From: a bacterium
GTDB taxonomy: Bacteria; Patescibacteriota; Gracilibacteria; UBA4473
Direction of reading: 5' to 3'
Length of the DNA stretch: 56,993 nt
Assembly: GCA_018648585.1 (NCBI GenBank)
Contig: JABGQW010000012.1
Span: 1-56,993, forward strand
In this document: positions 41,425 to 48,182 of the stretch, piece by piece
Layout of the letters: each line of letters starts with the position of its first letter
How positions within the stretch are numbered: position 1 is the first letter of the stretch
Notes under the pieces: generated by a model
Told to the model about the DNA's origin: nothing
Seen by the model: only the letters and a program-made list of their open reading frames with translations
Databases searched by the model: none
Position numbers and translations under genes: made by a program

Positions 41425-41847
41425 ATGAATTTCGCTCACAAAAAACGCATTCAGTATTTTGAAGAAATCTGTCGGGAAAACAAACTTCCGATCACGCCGC
41501 AAAAACTAGAAATTTTTAAATTCTTGGCAAGCACGACCGCACATCCATCGGCGCAAGAAATTTTCCAAGTAATGAAAAAAAAGTTTCCGCGGATTTCATT
41601 TTCGACGGTGTACAAAAATCTCAAAAAATTGAAAATCCTGAAACTCGTGCGCGAAATCGAAATGAAAAACAACATCGCGCGATTTGACGCAAATCTCGCC
41701 GATCACCACCACATCATCAATTTGGATTCGGGCGAAATCTTGGATGTGTTTGCGGAACAAATCGGGGAAATCCCAATTCCAGAGCAAGCAAAAAATTTTA
41801 CGCTCGAGGGCGTCTCGGTGAATTTTTTCGTCCGGGACAAAAAATAA
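41425..41847 (+). CDS. Fur-family regulator, PerR-like
   Basis: A 140-residue repressor. Winged helix: ITPQKLEIFKFLASTTAHPSA, then FPRISFSTVYKNLKKLKIL for recognition. The regulatory metal site is visible as RFDANLADHHHIIN with GEILDV (Asp/His ligands as in PerR). Neither of the two CxxC pairs that bind structural zinc is present; the first reads NLDS and the C-terminus has no cysteine. With Dps and a peroxiredoxin directly downstream, a peroxide-sensing role is the natural reading. A 7-1-7 palindrome overlaps its promoter. Start ATG 41425: an upstream ATG at 41411 is out of frame. Confidence 0.85.
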   Translation: MNFAHKKRIQYFEEICRENKLPITPQKLEIFKFLASTTAHPSAQEIFQVMKKKFPRISFSTVYKNLKKLKILKLVREIEMKNNIARFDANLADHHHIINLDSGEILDVFAEQIGEIPIPEQAKNFTLEGVSVNFFVRDKK

Positions 41848-41873
41848 TTTCGTAATTTTTAATTTTCAAAAAA

Positions 41874-42305
41874 ATGAAAACAACTGACATCGTTCGCGAA
41901 CTTTCTGAAATTTTGGCGAGCAACTACATTTTGTACATCAAAACCCAAAATTACCACTGGAACGTCACGGGGCCTGCATTTTTTGGACTCCACGCGATGC
42001 TCGAAAAAATGTACAACGATCTTTTTACGGCAAATGACGACATCGCTGAACGCATCCGCGCCCTGGGAAATTTTGCCCCGGGAACCGCAAGCGAATTTTT
42101 GAAACTTTCTTTTGTCGATGAACCGACAGAAATTCCGAGCGCCGAAAAAATGGTCGAGACGCTGCTCGCCGATCACGAAAAAATGGCGGAAAAAATGAAA
42201 AAACTCGCACAAAATGCCGACGAGGGAACGCAGGATCTCCTCAGCCCTCGCGTCGCGACGCACGAAAAAACTGCCTGGATGCTGCGCAGCTTTCTTGCGA
42301 AATAA
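41874..42305 (+). CDS. dps: Dps-family ferritin-like DNA-protection protein
   Basis: A 143-residue four-helix protein that oxidises and stores iron and protects DNA from peroxide. The ferroxidase-site residues lie in YIKTQNYHWNVTGPAFFGLH (His, then Asp/Glu after it) and MYNDLFTANDDIAERI. The C-terminal helix is THEKTAWMLRSFLAK. Short N-terminus without a Lys-rich DNA-binding tail. It follows the PerR-like gene by 26 bp in a linker whose first 19 bases recur before the peroxiredoxin gene. It would consume ferrous iron and peroxide together. Confidence 0.93.
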   Translation: MKTTDIVRELSEILASNYILYIKTQNYHWNVTGPAFFGLHAMLEKMYNDLFTANDDIAERIRALGNFAPGTASEFLKLSFVDEPTEIPSAEKMVETLLADHEKMAEKMKKLAQNADEGTQDLLSPRVATHEKTAWMLRSFLAK

Positions 42306-42334
42306 TTTCGTAATTTTTTAAAAATATTTTCAAA

Positions 42335-42907
42335 ATGAATTGTTGTGAAAACGAACCCGAATTTTTGTGTTCCGCGCAGGTGGGACAGCGCGCGCCAGAT
42401 TTTTGCGTGCCGGCGTGGGATCCGACCGATCCACAAAATATGGAGAAAAAAATCTGTCTCGCCGATTTCAAGGGAAAATGGCTCTGGCTGTTTTTTTACC
42501 CGCTGGATTTTACGTTTGTCTGTCCGACGGAACTGGTGAAAATGGGCGAGCTGAAAAAAGATTTTGAAGCCCTCGGCTGCGAAATTCTCGGCGCGAGCAC
42601 GGATTCTGTTTTTTCGCACCAGGCGTGGGCAAAACACGATCCGCGAATTTCGAAAATTCCGTTCCCAATTTTGTCGGATATGAATCACGATTTGTCGTAC
42701 GATTTCGGAGTTTTGCATCCGGACGGCGTTTCGCTGCGCGGCGCATTTTTGATCGATCCGGACGGAATTTTGCAGTCCGCCACGATCAATAATCTCCCGG
42801 TCGGACGAAACCCGGAGGAACTTTTGCGAACTTTGAAAGCATTTCAAACCGGCGATCTCTGCCCGGTCAACTGGAACGAAGGAAAAAAGACGCTCGGAAA
42901 AGCGTAA
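42335..42907 (+). CDS. 2-Cys peroxiredoxin (AhpC/TSA, Prx1/AhpC class)
   Basis: A 190-residue thiol peroxidase. The peroxidatic cysteine is in DFTFVCPTELVKM, the resolving cysteine in TGDLCPVNWNEGKKT, and the substrate arginine region is WAKHDPRISKIPFPILSD. The N-terminus has an unusual cluster of cysteines (MNCCENEPEFLC) that might bind metal or take part in redox exchange. No AhpF or thioredoxin reductase gene is seen in the window. It is third gene of the PerR-like/Dps operon, which ends at a terminator. Confidence 0.93.
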   Translation: MNCCENEPEFLCSAQVGQRAPDFCVPAWDPTDPQNMEKKICLADFKGKWLWLFFYPLDFTFVCPTELVKMGELKKDFEALGCEILGASTDSVFSHQAWAKHDPRISKIPFPILSDMNHDLSYDFGVLHPDGVSLRGAFLIDPDGILQSATINNLPVGRNPEELLRTLKAFQTGDLCPVNWNEGKKTLGKA

Positions 42908-42944
42908 TTTTTTACAGAAAAATCGAAAAAATTGAACGAAAAAG

Positions 42945-42968
42945 TCGGAGAAATTCTCCGATTTTTTT
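42945..42968. terminator. Bidirectional terminator between peroxiredoxin and mtaB
   Basis: TCGGAGAAATTCTCCGA (42945-42961) is a hairpin with an A run before and seven T after it. It serves the + operon and, reversed, mtaB, whose stop codon at 42967-42969 abuts the T run. Confidence 0.8.
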
Positions 42969-44169
42969 ATTCCACCAAAATTTCCGGAGAAATTTCAAGT
43001 TCGGAAATCGTATTTTCTGGCACGTTCGAAATATTTTTCACGCGGAGAAAATTGGTCGTCCAGCCGCTCCCATTTTTTTCCCACAAAACTTTTTGTTTTT
43101 TTCCGATCTGCGCGGCGATGAATTTTTTTCGAAATTCTGTTCCCATTTTTCGAAGTTCTGCCGATCGCTGTTTTTTAATTTCGATGGAAATTTGGTTCGG
43201 CATTTTTGCGGCGACCGTCCCGGCGCGCGCGGAGAACGGAAACACGTGCAGTTTTGAAAAATTCCACGCGCGAATTTGCCGCACGGTTTCACGGAAAAGT
43301 TCGTCGGTTTCCCCGGGAAATCCAACGATCACGTCGCACGAAAATCCGGCGTTCGGACGCACCGCGCGCGCCGATTTTAAAAGTTTTGAAATTTCGCTCG
43401 TGCCGTGTCCGCGATTCATTTTTTTTAAAATTGTGTCGCTCCCCGACTGCACCGAAACGTGCAGGTGATCGCAGATCCGCGGATTTTGAAATATTTCGAA
43501 AAATTTGTCGTCGATGTACTCCGGCCCGATCGAACTGATCCGAATTCGCGGGATCGAAGTTTTTTCCAAGATTTCTGCCAAAAGTTCTGAAAATTTCGAT
43601 TCTTCTGGTTTTCGCGTGTGCGAGCATCCCCACGCCGCGAGATTTATTCCCGTCAAAATAATTTCGCGCCCGCCCGTTTTTTCGAATTCTAAAATTTCGT
43701 CGATGATTTTTTTTGCAGAAAAACTGTGCGCCGCGCCGCGCGCGAACGGAATGATGCAGTACGCGCAGTACGTGTCGCAGCCAGTTTGGATCGGAATATT
43801 TTTGCGCGTACGTTCGGGTTCGATTCGAAATCCGGTTTCCGGTTCGGGTTTTGAAAGTTCGGAAAAAAACGTGACAACATCTGCTGGCGTCGGACACACC
43901 GCGCACCCGGGAAATGCCGTTTTCCACCGGTCGGGAGAAATTTTTGTCGAACATCCGGTCACGACAATTTGTGCGCCCGTGCGCGTGAAAAAATTTGTTT
44001 TGGCGCGAGATTTTTTGTCCGCGGTGTCGGTCACCGTGCACGTGTTGATCACGATAAAATCAGGATTTTCATCCGAGATCGCAAATCCCATTTTTTGAAG
44101 TTCGTGCTGCGCAAATTCAGAATCCGCGAAATTCATTTTGCAACCGAGTGTTTCGAAGTGGACGCGCAT
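42967..44169 (-). CDS. mtaB: MiaB-like tRNA methylthiotransferase (MtaB type)
   Basis: A 400-residue radical-SAM enzyme, probably installing the 2-methylthio group on t6A37 of tRNA. The N-terminal UPF0004 domain has FETLGCKMNFADSE, INTCTVTDTADKKSR and VVTGC, giving the second Fe-S cluster. The radical SAM motif is QTGCDTYCAYCIIPFARG (CxxxCxxC). HVSVQSGSDTILKKMNRGH and DVIVGFPGETDE follow, then a TRAM-like C-terminus. The opening and the single-protein organisation favour MtaB over MiaB. Start ATG 44167-44169, 8 nt after TTGCGA-16-CACAAT; the 12-residue extension lies in the promoter. Confidence 0.9.
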   Translation of the reverse strand: MRVHFETLGCKMNFADSEFAQHELQKMGFAISDENPDFIVINTCTVTDTADKKSRAKTNFFTRTGAQIVVTGCSTKISPDRWKTAFPGCAVCPTPADVVTFFSELSKPEPETGFRIEPERTRKNIPIQTGCDTYCAYCIIPFARGAAHSFSAKKIIDEILEFEKTGGREIILTGINLAAWGCSHTRKPEESKFSELLAEILEKTSIPRIRISSIGPEYIDDKFFEIFQNPRICDHLHVSVQSGSDTILKKMNRGHGTSEISKLLKSARAVRPNAGFSCDVIVGFPGETDELFRETVRQIRAWNFSKLHVFPFSARAGTVAAKMPNQISIEIKKQRSAELRKMGTEFRKKFIAAQIGKKQKVLWEKNGSGWTTNFLRVKNISNVPENTISELEISPEILVE

Positions 44170-44177
44170 CGAGAGAA

Positions 44178-44205
44178 ATTGTGCGGATTTTTTAATTTTT
44201 CGCAA
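44178..44205 (-). promoter_or_regulatory. Leaderless mtaB promoter
   Basis: On the minus strand: TTGCGA (44200-44205), 16 nt, CACAAT (44178-44183), then 8 nt to the ATG. Confidence 0.6.
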
Positions 44206-44251
44206 CCCGATGGCTTGACTTTTCTTTTTTTTAATTTAAAAAAACAAAGAA

Positions 44252-45064
44252 ATGCAAAAAAATTTCACGGAACACCTCTGTAACCAGCCCGCGGAACAGG
44301 TTATTTCTTGGGCTGAAAAAAATATTCAATCTGATCAAAATCTTCAAGAAACCGAACGTGTTTTAAATTGGAGGGGTGGACAAATCGTGAGCAAAAACCA
44401 AGAAACCAAATTTTTACCACCACTGACCAAGTTGTACGAAAAAACAGCGCGGAAAATCGGGAACGGCAAAAATTATTTTAAAAACAAAATTGAATCCACC
44501 GGAATCATTCGTCTCGATTCACCGATCACAAAAGGACGCAAAAAAGGAGAAAATTTATCATTTCAAACAGCAATTGGGATGCGCCACAAATCCATCTGGA
44601 TCGACCAAAATAAACAAGAAATACTCAAAACAATCACCGATCTGATTTTATTTGGACTGCAATCCAGAGCGACCGAACACCTGCCGTGGGGTCTCGATTA
44701 TTCAGAGGAAAAAACTTTGGAATTTTTGAAACACTCCGGGAATAATTTTGTAGGAGCGGTTTGGGATGCGATTCTGCTGCACGAAATTGCAAAAAACAAA
44801 ATCAACACCAGCGCCTCCGCAGGAATTGTGCGTCGAGAATGGCCACAAAAACTAAAAACGGGGAATCCGATTATATTTTCAAATGGACTTTCTTTTGACG
44901 AACTTAAAAAGTCAAGAACGCCGGAAGAACTGATTCGCGCGCAAAAAAAATCAATTTTTCGAATGATCGAACAAATGCTCCAAAATCCACAAAAAGAATC
45001 TGGATATCAAAAAATCAAAAATGCAACCTCCAGAATGACCGAAAAAAAAGCGCGAATGTACTGA
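44252..45064 (+). CDS. Hypothetical protein, 270 aa
   Basis: Not recognised. A basic, soluble, mostly helical protein without signal peptide. It contains RLDSPITKGRKKGENLSF, ATEHLPWGLDYSEEKTLEFL and LLHEIAKNKINTSASAGIV. The C-terminus is Lys/Gln/Met-rich. A TTGACT at 44215-44220 may be its -35, but the -10 region is a T/A run. The ATG is at 44252 with no Shine-Dalgarno site. Its style recalls the 1043-residue orphan at 7457, but I see no clear sequence similarity. It is divergent from mtaB and ends 175 bp before the tRNA terminator. Confidence 0.65.
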   Translation: MQKNFTEHLCNQPAEQVISWAEKNIQSDQNLQETERVLNWRGGQIVSKNQETKFLPPLTKLYEKTARKIGNGKNYFKNKIESTGIIRLDSPITKGRKKGENLSFQTAIGMRHKSIWIDQNKQEILKTITDLILFGLQSRATEHLPWGLDYSEEKTLEFLKHSGNNFVGAVWDAILLHEIAKNKINTSASAGIVRREWPQKLKTGNPIIFSNGLSFDELKKSRTPEELIRAQKKSIFRMIEQMLQNPQKESGYQKIKNATSRMTEKKARMY

Positions 45065-45100
45065 AAAAATCCAAGCAAAAATCCAAAACGAAATTCCCGA

Positions 45101-45140
45101 GCAAAATTCACAAAGCGTGTTTTGCGCGGAAAAGGAGGAA
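45101..45140. repeat. tRNA-flank repeat, copy 1
   Basis: A 23-base core at 45101-45123 (GCAAAATTC, then AAGCGTGTTTT after a variable part) matches 45344-45366 with two differences. A GGAAAAGGAGGA element follows at 45129-45140. The copies lie on either side of tRNA-Lys. Confidence 0.7.
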
Positions 45141-45211
45141 TGGCGAAGCGATGGAGTTTTTTTGTGCAACAAAATCGGATTCTCCTCTCCATTTCAATTA
45201 TTCAAAAAACA

Positions 45212-45230
45212 ACAAATCAAAAAGATTTGT
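45212..45230 (-). terminator. Terminator of the tRNA-Ala/tRNA-Lys transcript
   Basis: ACAAATC / GATTTGT with loop AAAAA, followed on the minus strand by TTGTTTTTTG. It lies 11 bp after the tRNA-Lys 3' end. Confidence 0.65.
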
Positions 45231-45241
45231 CATTTTTAAAA

Positions 45242-45316
45242 TGGTGGGGAAGGCGGGATTCGAACCCGCGGCCAATAGCTTAAAAGGCTACTGCTCTACC
45301 ACTGAGCTACTTCCCC
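45242..45316 (-). tRNA. tRNA-Lys (anticodon TTT), CCA encoded
   Basis: 75 nt including an encoded CCA. Acceptor GGGGAAG pairs with CTTCCCC, discriminator A. D-arm has AGCTCAGTGGTAGAGC. The anticodon loop is CTTTTAA with TTT at 34-36, on a GTAGC/GCTAT stem. The T-arm is GCGGG-TTCGAAT-CCCGC. Second tRNA of a minus-strand transcript. Confidence 0.97.
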
Positions 45317-45343
45317 GTGGTGCTTTGTTCTTCTTTTTTCCAA

Positions 45344-45413
45344 GCAAAATTCGCGAAGCGTGTTTTTCTCTGGGGTCCCCAGAAAATCAAAGATTTTTTG
45401 GGGAAAAGGAGGA
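45344..45413. repeat. tRNA-flank repeat, copy 2, with palindromic insert
   Basis: The core at 45344-45366 and GGAAAAGGAGGA at 45402-45413 match the copy at 45101-45140. Between the two elements this copy has a 35-bp insert with the palindrome TCTGGGGTCCCCAGA (45369-45383). Confidence 0.65.
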
Positions 45414-45430
45414 TCCGACTCTCGAGCGAA

Positions 45431-45447
45431 GTCCACCAACGGTGGAC
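45431..45447. repeat. Strong hairpin in the inter-tRNA spacer
   Basis: GTCCACC-AAC-GGTGGAC, a 7-bp stem with a 3-nt loop, flanked by CGAG/CTCG arms that could extend it around internal loops. It has no T run, so it is not a standard terminator. It may be a processing signal for the tRNA precursor. Confidence 0.6.
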
Positions 45448-45473
45448 GAAACTCGAATTGTCGTGATTCGACG

Positions 45474-45550
45474 TGGTGGAGCCACAGGGATTCGAACCCT
45501 GGACCCCCTGCTTGCAAAGCAGGTGCTCTAGCCAGCTGAGCTATGGCCCC
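45474..45550 (-). tRNA. tRNA-Ala (anticodon TGC), CCA encoded
   Basis: 77 nt with encoded CCA. Acceptor GGGGCCA pairs with TGGCTCC (one G-T), discriminator A. D-arm AGCTCAGCTGGCTAGAGC. Anticodon loop TTTGCAA with TGC at 34-36 on a CCTGC/GCAGG stem. T-arm CAGGG-TTCGAAT-CCCTG. It begins 5 bp after the stop of the 79-residue membrane protein gene, so both are probably on one transcript. Confidence 0.97.
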
Positions 45551-45555
45551 ATTTT

Positions 45556-45795
45556 TCAACTCACTCCTCCGAAAAACTTTCCAAATGTCGATCGCAACCA
45601 GTGCGGCAAATCTCCTGTCAACCACACGATGGAAAATAATGTCATCGCCAGTCCAAGCAATTTTATGAACGTGTACGTTCCACCGCTGCCAAAAATTTTT
45701 TCAGCAAATGGAATTTCACCGAAAAATTGGTCGACGATTTTCACCGCGTACACAATGACAACAATTCCGCCCGGGATCAACAACCACGCGATCAT
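45556..45795 (-). CDS. Small membrane protein, 79 aa, upstream of tRNA-Ala
   Basis: A protein with two hydrophobic helices (IAWLLIPGGIVVIVYAVKIV and TFIKLLGLAMTLFSIVWLTG) joined by FFGEIPFAEKIFGSGG, like a pilin-type membrane hairpin but without the S-x-G-x-E motif seen in the neighbouring proteins. Start ATG 45793-45795, chosen because a strong promoter (TTGACA-16-TACAAT) lies just upstream and would cut into any longer product; the frame itself is open to 45954. The tRNA-Ala gene begins 5 bp after the stop. It is divergent from the three-hairpin protein at 45930. Confidence 0.68.
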   Translation of the reverse strand: MIAWLLIPGGIVVIVYAVKIVDQFFGEIPFAEKIFGSGGTYTFIKLLGLAMTLFSIVWLTGDLPHWLRSTFGKFFGGVS

Positions 45796-45835
45796 CACGT
45801 TTGAAAAAAAATCTGAAAAAGAACAAAACAGCGCG

Positions 45836-45863
45836 ATTGTAGGGACGCCGTTTTTTTTGTCAA
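45836..45863 (-). promoter_or_regulatory. Promoter for the 79-aa protein and the two tRNAs
   Basis: On the minus strand: TTGACA (45858-45863), 16 nt, TACAAT (45836-45841). Predicted start near 45829, leader about 34 nt. No other promoter is evident before the tRNAs. Confidence 0.75.
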
Positions 45864-45893
45864 ATTTCACTGGCAAAAATCCCGCTCCAACAC

Positions 45894-45922
45894 TTGAAAA
45901 ATACTGACTTTTCTGGTATAAT
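45894..45922 (+). promoter_or_regulatory. Leaderless promoter of the three-hairpin protein operon
   Basis: TTGAAA (45894-45899), 17 nt, perfect TATAAT (45917-45922), then 7 nt to ATG 45930. The start codon coincides with the predicted transcription start. Confidence 0.88.
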
Positions 45923-45929
45923 TTTTTGA

Positions 45930-47144
45930 ATGAAAAAACTTCTCGTCGTCGCACTCACCACATTTTGCGTTCTCGTGCCGGGAACTTTTGTTCTGGCAAC
46001 CGGAACTTTTTCTTGTGAGGAAACAAATCAAACCGCACAAAACGTGTGCGAAGGCGTTTTGAATTTGAAAAAAATCGCAGAAAAACGGCGAATTTCAAGC
46101 ATCGAAGCGATCAAAATTTTGGATTACAATTCCGGACAAGATTCGCAAACGCAGCAAATTCAAGCCGATCAATTCATCGCGGACGCTGAGTCGAAATTTT
46201 TTCTGGGAAAAAACGAAAGCGATGTGACGCAAAAAATTCTGCATTTCAACAGCGCCGGAGAAAAATACCAAGCGGCAATCGCAAAGTTTGATGCCGCGAC
46301 AAAATATTTGCCGCTCACAACGCGAAATTACGACTCAATTTACACGGACAAAAATCTCATCATGCAGGCCGGCGGAAATTTTTCTGGTGGAGGAAAAGAC
46401 AGTACATCGTGGTTTCGAGAAATGTTTTCCTGGAAAAACGGACAACTCCTCCGCACGATCAACCGAATTCTCGGTGGAATCGGAATTATTTATTTTTTGA
46501 TTTTAGGATTGAAATTTATTTTTTCCCAGGGAAGTGACGAAAAAATCAGCAACTACAAAGAGCAATTCGGCTGGATCGTCGTCGGACTCGTCGTGATTTC
46601 GTTGGCAGAATTTATCGGATTTCAAGTGCTCGATCCGACGCAACGCGATATCATCTCCGGCACGGGCAACAACAGCGCGACGCAGAATTTTTATGAAAAA
46701 ACAAAACAAGTCGTGCGATTCTTTGAGTACATCGTCGGCGGTTTTATGCTGATCAACGGCCTGATGTCCGGGTACAATCTGATCATGCACGGACCAAAAG
46801 AAGAATCCGTTTCGCAGGAAAAAAAGTTTTTACAATCGTTTCTCGTCGGTTCGATTTTCATTTTGATGGCCGAAGTTTTTGTCCGAATTTTTTCGTTGCA
46901 GGACGGACTCACAAACGCGCGATATCTCGCGATCACAGAAATTGCCGGATTGGTAAATTACATGCTGTCGTTCATCGCGATCATCGCAACAATTATGCTA
47001 ATTTTTTCAAGTCTGTACTACATCATCAGCTTTGGAGACGAAGAACAAATGGGGCGCGCAAAACGAATTTTGTACTCAAATATTCTCGGCGTCGTGATCG
47101 CATTTTCTGCGTACACGATCGCGCGATTTCTCATCAACGTGTAA
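45930..47144 (+). CDS. Exported membrane protein with three type IV secretion pilin-like hairpins
   Basis: A 404-residue protein. A signal peptide (to about VLA|TG) precedes a 150-residue extracytoplasmic helical region (two cysteines near the start). Three membrane hairpins follow. Hairpin 1: FLILGLKFIFSQGSDEKISN then FGWIVVGLVVISLAEFI. Hairpin 2: VGGFMLINGLMSGYNLIMHG then FLVGSIFILMAEVFVRIF. Hairpin 3: MLIFSSLYYIISFGDEEQMG then RAKRILYSNILGVVIAFSAY. Hairpins 1 and 3 carry the hydrophobic-S-x-G-[DE]-E element and basic residues typical of PF18895-type pilins, which normally have one hairpin. Paired with the similar gene 2 bp downstream. A role in a pilus or secretion channel is inferred. Confidence 0.8.
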   Translation: MKKLLVVALTTFCVLVPGTFVLATGTFSCEETNQTAQNVCEGVLNLKKIAEKRRISSIEAIKILDYNSGQDSQTQQIQADQFIADAESKFFLGKNESDVTQKILHFNSAGEKYQAAIAKFDAATKYLPLTTRNYDSIYTDKNLIMQAGGNFSGGGKDSTSWFREMFSWKNGQLLRTINRILGGIGIIYFLILGLKFIFSQGSDEKISNYKEQFGWIVVGLVVISLAEFIGFQVLDPTQRDIISGTGNNSATQNFYEKTKQVVRFFEYIVGGFMLINGLMSGYNLIMHGPKEESVSQEKKFLQSFLVGSIFILMAEVFVRIFSLQDGLTNARYLAITEIAGLVNYMLSFIAIIATIMLIFSSLYYIISFGDEEQMGRAKRILYSNILGVVIAFSAYTIARFLINV

Positions 47145-47146
47145 AA

Positions 47147-48139
47147 ATGAAAAAAATATTTTTGTTGTCGATCGCGTTGATCTCGCTCTGCGGAGCGGGA
47201 ATCGGACAGGCGCAAACTTCTGGAATTTCTTCGGTGACAGAAAAATTGCACACACTTCCCACGGGAGCTGCGTCAATTCCCGCGATGGAAACGCTGTTTC
47301 AAAAAGATGGGAAATTTTTTGATGCAAACCTCGAATCAAAACTTCCCGACTACACCGGAGACAAAAAAACGGGCGCAGAACAACTCCGAAACGCCGTTCG
47401 ATTGATCGATAAATTTTTAATTCGCATCGGAATTCCGATCGCAATTTTGTTGATCGCGTACGCCGGAATCGAACTTTTGTCGGCGCAAGGAAAAGAAGAA
47501 ACACACAGTCAAAAAATCACGCAGCTGCTCGCGATCGCGATCGGATTTTTGTTGATGCTGAGCGCCGCACATTTGGTGGACTGGGTTGTTTTTGGAAACG
47601 AGGGAGATATTTTTCGAGACAAAGATGGCGCCGGAAACGCAATCGATCCGGCAGCATTTGCAAAACGCGGCGTGACCGAACTCGAAGGATTATTCCATTT
47701 TCTGACAACTTTTGCGGTGATCATCGCCGTGGCGTACATTATTTTCAACGCGATGACAATGATTTTGGCCGCCGGAGAAAACGAAAGCGAACTTGCCGGC
47801 GCAAAAAAACGAATTGTTTTTGGAATCACCGGAATGGCAATTTTGATTTCGATCAAACCGATGCGCGATCTTTTCACAGAATCCGACGGAAAACTCGCCG
47901 TGGGAAATATTCATCTCACGATCGACCTGATCGCAAAATGGGCAAATTATATTCTCGGGCTGCTCGGCGTTTTTGCGGTGATCGGGCTGATTTATGCGGG
48001 AATCCGATTGATTTCAAATTTTGGCGACGAGGCGGCGATGGAAAACGCAAAAAAAATTATGATCGCCTGCGGAATCGGGCTGCTGGTGGCATTTTCTGCC
48101 TGGACGGTGGTCAATCATTTTGCGACACCAGCCGGCTGA
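47147..48139 (+). CDS. Second exported protein with three pilin-like hairpins
   Basis: A 330-residue protein. The signal peptide ends in IGQA|QTSG, so the mature protein begins with glutamine. A 65-residue exported segment is followed by three hairpins, each with a short polar turn: ELLSAQGKEETHSQK; MILAAGENESELAGAKKRIV; LISNFGDEAAMENAKKIM. All match the S/A-x-G-[EDK]-[EN]-x(3-6)-[AK]-K element of the single-hairpin pilin at 53271. The third hairpin is closest to that protein. It starts 2 nt after the preceding gene's stop and shares its promoter. Together the two probably form a complex in the cytoplasmic membrane; function is inferred only. Confidence 0.8.
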   Translation: MKKIFLLSIALISLCGAGIGQAQTSGISSVTEKLHTLPTGAASIPAMETLFQKDGKFFDANLESKLPDYTGDKKTGAEQLRNAVRLIDKFLIRIGIPIAILLIAYAGIELLSAQGKEETHSQKITQLLAIAIGFLLMLSAAHLVDWVVFGNEGDIFRDKDGAGNAIDPAAFAKRGVTELEGLFHFLTTFAVIIAVAYIIFNAMTMILAAGENESELAGAKKRIVFGITGMAILISIKPMRDLFTESDGKLAVGNIHLTIDLIAKWANYILGLLGVFAVIGLIYAGIRLISNFGDEAAMENAKKIMIACGIGLLVAFSAWTVVNHFATPAG

Positions 48140-48144
48140 TCCGA

Positions 48145-48173
48145 TTGATTTTTGAAAATTTTTAAAGTACAAA
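48145..48173 (+). promoter_or_regulatory. Promoter of the mutY-mutT fusion
   Basis: TTGATT (48145-48150), 17 nt, TACAAA (48168-48173), then 9 nt to ATG 48183. The upstream TTG codon (48174) would overlap the transcription start, so the ATG is preferred. Confidence 0.6.
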
Positions 48174-48182
48174 TTGCCCGAG

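Noticed and set aside
45151-45625. Open frames across the tRNA region on both strands (126 and 109 codons), with peptides such as GKAGFEPAANS and GAIAQLARAPALQAGG
   Set aside because: These are familiar artefactual translations of tRNA genes and their complements. The region encodes tRNA-Lys and tRNA-Ala, and neither frame has a promoter-start arrangement.
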